Positions 60,459 through 64,000 of a DNA stretch of 64,000 bases are shown piece after piece. Origin of the DNA: Pedobacter cryoconitis. GTDB lineage: Bacteria > Bacteroidota > Bacteroidia > Sphingobacteriales > Sphingobacteriaceae. The stretch lies in NCBI RefSeq assembly GCF_001590605.1, contig NZ_CP014504.1, positions 1,178,001 through 1,242,000 on the forward strand, read 5' to 3'. The translations under genes were made by a program, and so were the position numbers. The notes below the pieces were generated by a model. The model was not told the DNA's origin. It did no database searches and saw only the letters and a program-made list of their open reading frames with translations. Every line of letters begins with the position of its first letter. Position 1 is the stretch's first letter.

Positions 60459-61691
60459 ATGAGAAAAGTTGTTGCCGTATTCCTGGTAATAAGTAGTATA
60501 GCCTTTTCGGCTTTTAGTCAGCAGGCAACTGTGTCTGCTGAACTTGAACAAGCATACCGGGCTTCTTACCAATCGGTTATGGATGCTTATAAACAGAAGG
60601 ATTATGTTGCAGCGGAGACAGAACTTATTAAATTTCGTAACAAATTTATAGGTATGCCTGCTAGTATAAAGCGTAATTATCCTGATGTGATGGCTAATCA
60701 ATATTATAGCCTTTCTTGTGTAAATGCCCTGAATGGCAATAAAAATAAAGCAATGCTATATTTAGACAGTGCTTTCCGCAATGGTTACAGTAATTATAAA
60801 AATATGCTGACAGATACTGATCTGAATCTTTTGCGTAAGGAAAAGCGATTCAAAATAGTATTACAGCAAATTAGAGAAAAAGGGGATTACGGTTATATTC
60901 TTCAAAAATCTGGTGCTTATAATCTTAAAGATAAAAGGGTAGTGGTGAAATTTACTTATCAGGATCCGAATGCACCCGAGCTGGTTAAATTCAGAAAGCA
61001 ATATAAACTGGATTCTGTAAGTGGAAATGGAGATGAAATCAGCAGGTTTAAAAATTTGCTATTTTGGGTACATAATGTGATCAGGCATGATGGCAATTCA
61101 AGTAATCCAATCCATAAAAATGCGATTGATTTAATAGACATCTGCAAAAAAGAAGATAGGGGAGTGAATTGCAGGATGATGGCGACTGTGCTGAGAGATA
61201 CCTACCAGGCTATGGGGTTTAAATCCAGAACGGTTACCTGCATGCCAAAGGACACTGCTGATCTTGATTGCCATGTTATCACAGTTGTCTGGTCTGAAAC
61301 CAAAAATAAGTGGTTATGGATGGATCCTACTTTTAATGCTTATGTAAGTGATGATAAAGGCACCCTGTTAAATGTAGAAGAAGTAAGAGCGAAACTGATC
61401 AAAGGAGAACCATTGGTTTTAAATGAGGATGCGAATTGGAATAACAAAACTAAGAAAACCAAGGAAGATTATCTGGATTATTACATGTCAAAGAACTTAT
61501 ACTGGATCAATTGTGATGTTAAAAACGAATGGGATGTGGAGACCCGGGGAATTGGAAAACCGCTTCTGGAGATTGTCCATTTATATCCGGGTGGATTTTC
61601 CAGGATTAAAGGAGATAAAGTGATTAATAAAAGTGACATTACTTATGCAACTAATAATGCTGTTGATTTTTGGGCTAAACCGGGCAACTAA
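60459..61691 (+). CDS. Secreted transglutaminase-like domain protein
   Basis: I choose the ATG at 60459 since a signal peptide follows (MRKVVAVFLVISSIAFSAFSQQ); an earlier GTG at 60423 adds a poor N-terminus. The 410-residue protein has an N-terminal helical, TPR-like region (QAYRASYQSVMDAYKQKDYVAAETELIKF) and then a transglutaminase/cysteine-protease fold with the full triad: Cys238 in GVNCRMMA, His272 in DCHVITVVW and Asp289 in WMDPTFN. It probably acts in the periplasm or outside as a peptidase or amidase. No partner gene is adjacent. Confidence 0.85.
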   Translation: MRKVVAVFLVISSIAFSAFSQQATVSAELEQAYRASYQSVMDAYKQKDYVAAETELIKFRNKFIGMPASIKRNYPDVMANQYYSLSCVNALNGNKNKAMLYLDSAFRNGYSNYKNMLTDTDLNLLRKEKRFKIVLQQIREKGDYGYILQKSGAYNLKDKRVVVKFTYQDPNAPELVKFRKQYKLDSVSGNGDEISRFKNLLFWVHNVIRHDGNSSNPIHKNAIDLIDICKKEDRGVNCRMMATVLRDTYQAMGFKSRTVTCMPKDTADLDCHVITVVWSETKNKWLWMDPTFNAYVSDDKGTLLNVEEVRAKLIKGEPLVLNEDANWNNKTKKTKEDYLDYYMSKNLYWINCDVKNEWDVETRGIGKPLLEIVHLYPGGFSRIKGDKVINKSDITYATNNAVDFWAKPGN

Positions 61692-61802
61692 ATAAGCTTA
61701 CTGTAATTGTTTGATATTTGCTATGATCTGTTTGATTTGAGCAAACAGGAGTGTCCCATGCTGTAGTACTTTTATGGAATAATTCCTTAAAAACAAAACA
61801 GA

Positions 61803-62894
61803 ATGGATTTAACAAATTACAGAACCCTTGGGAAATCAGGGTTAAGGGTAAGTCCGCTTACGCTTGGAACAATGACATTTGGTGAAGAATGGGGGTGGGG
61901 CTCAACTCCTGCAGATGCTGAAGCCATAATGTCTGAATATATAGCCGCTGGCGGAAACAGTATTGATACTGCCAACATTTACACTAAAGGGCACTCTGAA
62001 AAAATTATCGGTGATTACTTAAAGAGTACTGATATTCGCAGGGATCAGTTAGTCCTTTCCACTAAGTTTTACTGTAACCTGTATCCGGGCGATCCTAATG
62101 CGGGTGGTGCAAGTAGAAAAACAATTATAAGTTCCCTGGAGAATTCATTGAGAAGATTGCAAACCGATTATGTGGATTTATACTGGATGCATGCTTTTGA
62201 TCCATTTACGCCAATTGAGGAAACGATGTCAGCTCTGCATGATCTGGTTACTGCTGGAAAAGTTCGCTATATCGCGATTTCTGACACACCTGCTTGGAAG
62301 GTTGCACAGGCTCAAATGATTGCTCAGTTTCGTGGCTGGTCTGCTTTTGCAGCATTACAAATTGAATATTCACTGCTGGAAAGAACTGTGGAGGGTGAAT
62401 TGATCCCAATGGCACAGGATCTTGGAATAGGAGTAATGCCCTGGTCACCTTTGAGAGGCGGGATTTTAAGCGGGAAATATACAAGAGCAAATCAGGGAGA
62501 GACCCAAAGCGGAAGAAATAGTCTGGAAGGAGGCACTCATTTTGATGAAAATACTTACCAGATCATTGATCGCTTAACTGAACTTGCAAAGGAAAAAGAA
62601 ACTACTCCTGCCAGTGTTGCTTTAGCCTGGGTAGTGAGCAGATCCGGAGTTACTTCTACTCTAATTGGCGCACGTACAATGGGGCAGCTGGATCAGAACC
62701 TGCAGTCTTTAGCTGTGTCATTATCCAATAATGATATTGCATCATTAGATGCGCTTTCAAAACCAGTGTTAAATTTCCCGATGGAGCTTATCAATAACCG
62801 GGCAGCAAATTTGGCTCAGGCAGGTACAAGTGTGAATGGAGTAAGCTCTTTAAAGCTTCCTTTAGCACCACAAAGCATTAAAGAAGTCTATTAA
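61803..62894 (+). CDS. Aldo/keto reductase
   Basis: A 363-residue NADPH-dependent oxidoreductase. The barrel motifs are clear: MDLTNYRTLGKSGLRVSPLTLGTMTFG, the catalytic Asp and Tyr in IDTANIYTKGHSE, Lys in LVLSTKFY and His in YWMHAFDPF, with the cofactor segment VTSTLIGARTMGQLDQNL near the end. The length is slightly above the usual 320-330 because of a C-terminal extension. The family is that of YajO/YakC-like enzymes; the carbonyl substrate is unknown. It stands alone. Confidence 0.92.
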   Translation: MDLTNYRTLGKSGLRVSPLTLGTMTFGEEWGWGSTPADAEAIMSEYIAAGGNSIDTANIYTKGHSEKIIGDYLKSTDIRRDQLVLSTKFYCNLYPGDPNAGGASRKTIISSLENSLRRLQTDYVDLYWMHAFDPFTPIEETMSALHDLVTAGKVRYIAISDTPAWKVAQAQMIAQFRGWSAFAALQIEYSLLERTVEGELIPMAQDLGIGVMPWSPLRGGILSGKYTRANQGETQSGRNSLEGGTHFDENTYQIIDRLTELAKEKETTPASVALAWVVSRSGVTSTLIGARTMGQLDQNLQSLAVSLSNNDIASLDALSKPVLNFPMELINNRAANLAQAGTSVNGVSSLKLPLAPQSIKEVY

Positions 62895-62932
62895 ATTTTT
62901 AGGCTTAAGCTAAAAGCCCTTTGATAAGTGGT

Positions 62933-62975
62933 ACTTGTGCAATGGCTCTGTGATAAACGGGGCCATTGCACAAGT
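62933..62975. terminator. 14-bp perfect inverted repeat between converging genes
   Basis: ACTTGTGCAATGGC at 62933-62946 pairs with GCCATTGCACAAGT at 62962-62975 around a 15-nt loop, placed between the + reductase and - methyltransferase genes. A bidirectional stop without T-runs is the likely role. Confidence 0.55.
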
Positions 62976-62999
62976 AAGTGGATAGTCGATCGGCTGATT

Positions 63000-63791
63000 T
63001 TATGTACTTTGAACTGCTGATTTCAGAGAGAGCTCCAGCACGATTCCTCCGGGAAATTTATCTTCCCATACCGGGTCTGTTGATAATATCCTGCTATTAT
63101 AATCCAGTAAGTTTGCCATGAAAATTATCTCTTCTGCGCTATAAATATGATCAGTTGATGTAAATTCCACGGTTTCAGAATGTGCTGCCGATTGAATGTT
63201 AAATGTTATCGGAACCTCTGCTGTATGGCTGAAATGATCCCATTTAATTTTACCGCTTGGCCAGGCATACTTAATCAGTTCGCCTGCTGAATTTTGAACC
63301 TCCTTATACGTAACTACAGGATTTGCAACATATTCCATAGTATAAAAAACATCATGTAACTCTATAAATATTTTTCCTTTATCACTTAATAGTGGTTTAA
63401 TATAGAAGAGTAGATCGAAAACTTTATGCATAGGTATTGCACTGAAGGCGCTGTATAAGCAAGCAATACAATCAAATTTAACGTTACCAGTATTATTTAA
63501 AATAGATTCGGGCAGGTATCCAACAATGTAATGATCAGGTTTTAGAAATCCCTGCGACACGGCCAGCTCCTTCATTTCCTGACTTGAATCTGCAGCCCAT
63601 ACCTCTATATCACCTTTTTTAAAGGCTTCTATAGCGTGCAACGATTGTCCTGCAAATAGTTCGATAAATGACTGACATGGATTCTCCGGTTGATAGGTTT
63701 GGAGTATGAGTTCAAGCTGGCCTTTGAAATCTCTGTTATTAGTTACAGCTGCATAGGAGCTGGCATATTTTTCATATAGTTTATTATTCAT
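63000..63791 (-). CDS. Class I SAM-dependent methyltransferase-like protein, tandem copy A
   Basis: I use the ATG at 63791 (MNNKLYEKYASSYAAVTNN), which overlaps the stop of the partial upstream gene by 8 nt; the longer frame uses a TTG. The 263-residue protein shows motif I as FIELFAGQSLHAIEAF, the acidic ribose-binding end of strand 2 in VWAADSSQEM and FDCIACLYSAFSAI after it, with a C-terminal extra domain ending VLELSLK. It is a paralogue of the gene cut by the right edge. Substrate unknown. Confidence 0.8.
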   Translation of the reverse strand: MNNKLYEKYASSYAAVTNNRDFKGQLELILQTYQPENPCQSFIELFAGQSLHAIEAFKKGDIEVWAADSSQEMKELAVSQGFLKPDHYIVGYLPESILNNTGNVKFDCIACLYSAFSAIPMHKVFDLLFYIKPLLSDKGKIFIELHDVFYTMEYVANPVVTYKEVQNSAGELIKYAWPSGKIKWDHFSHTAEVPITFNIQSAAHSETVEFTSTDHIYSAEEIIFMANLLDYNSRILSTDPVWEDKFPGGIVLELSLKSAVQST

Positions 63792-64000
63792 GTGCAGTAG
63801 ATTTTGCAGGCTCTTTTCGAAAAGATAATTGTAGCACAACTGAACTCGGGTAAAGCGCTGCCCAAGTTGGATGTTCTGTATAGATCATGGATTCCAATCC
63901 AACAAGTTTTGCAAGAAATACGATATGTTCTGCACTATACATGGTGTCATAAGAAGTAAATTCCAGTTTATCAGTACGTTGTGAAGACTGAACTAAGAAT
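63784..64000 (-). CDS. 3' part of a second methyltransferase paralogue, cut by window edge
   Basis: Only the C-terminal 71 codons are present; the gene continues past base 64000. The translation (EFTSYDTMYSAEHIVFLAKL, then YPSSVVLQLSF) aligns without gaps with the C-terminus of the downstream gene (EFTSTDHIYSAEEIIFMANL, then FPGGIVLELSL). The stop at 63786-63784 overlaps the start of that gene, so the two form a translationally coupled tandem pair. Confidence 0.75.
   Translation of the reverse strand, partial: FLVQSSQRTDKLEFTSYDTMYSAEHIVFLAKLVGLESMIYTEHPTWAALYPSSVVLQLSFRKEPAKSTAHE

Overview
The window looks like a chromosome segment of a Bacteroidota bacterium, most likely Sphingobacteriaceae (Pedobacter or a close relative). 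The reasons are a SusC/SusD pair, outer-membrane beta-barrels with carboxypeptidase-regulatory plugs, AT-rich genes with few Shine-Dalgarno sites, promoters of the TTG-N19-TAnnTTTG type (clearest before the tRNA-Lys gene), and regulators typical of the phylum. The genus is inferred from general resemblance only; no database was searched.

Region 1 (1-26016, all on +) is one long, tightly packed biosynthetic operon for a non-ribosomal peptide/polyketide hybrid. The order is NRPS A-T-C (cut by the left edge), NRPS docking-partial C-A-T, PKS KS-AT-KR-ACP, NRPS docking-C-A-T-TE, a lipoprotein alpha/beta hydrolase, a homoserine dehydrogenase homologue, NRPS C-A-T-C, an ABC exporter, a TonB-receptor-like barrel and a nucleotidyltransferase. 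Pocket residues read by eye suggest Asp for the first A domain and Gly for the last; the second is unassigned, and the third lacks the usual pocket aspartate. The PKS has a ketoreductase but no dehydratase, so the acid from the preceding module should become a beta-hydroxy-gamma-amino (statine-like) unit. No MbtH protein or phosphopantetheinyl transferase is visible. A secreted S33-type peptidase follows on the opposite strand.

Region 2 (28.3-29.1 kb) holds the decayed N-terminal part of a Bacteroidota tyrosine recombinase next to the 3' end of tRNA-Lys(TTT). This suggests that the gene cluster lies on an old tRNA-integrated island. Region 3 (29.4-36.9 kb) is a SusD/SusC pair on - and a divergent OmpR-type two-component system. 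Region 4 (37-41 kb) has a minisatellite, a MocR regulator with a repeated operator facing a paiB-paiA-like-GNAT operon, and an ECF sigma factor.

Region 5 (41.5-51.5 kb) is a metal locus: a long structured leader, mgtC, mgtA, an unlisted 49-residue membrane protein, and a CzcB-CzcA-TolC efflux set, apparently one transcription unit. Region 6 (51.6-54.5 kb) has a LysR regulator facing a secreted RidA-SnoaL fusion, then a DUF3829 lipoprotein. Region 7 (55.0-58.2 kb) is the strangest part: three tandem, GC-rich, propeller-like paralogues of unknown function with conserved AT-rich leaders, two of which encode an overlapping upstream peptide. Region 8 (58.4-64 kb) is ordinary accessory/housekeeping content: Crp-like regulator, RidA, VOC protein, transglutaminase, aldo/keto reductase and two tandem methyltransferases, the second cut by the right edge.
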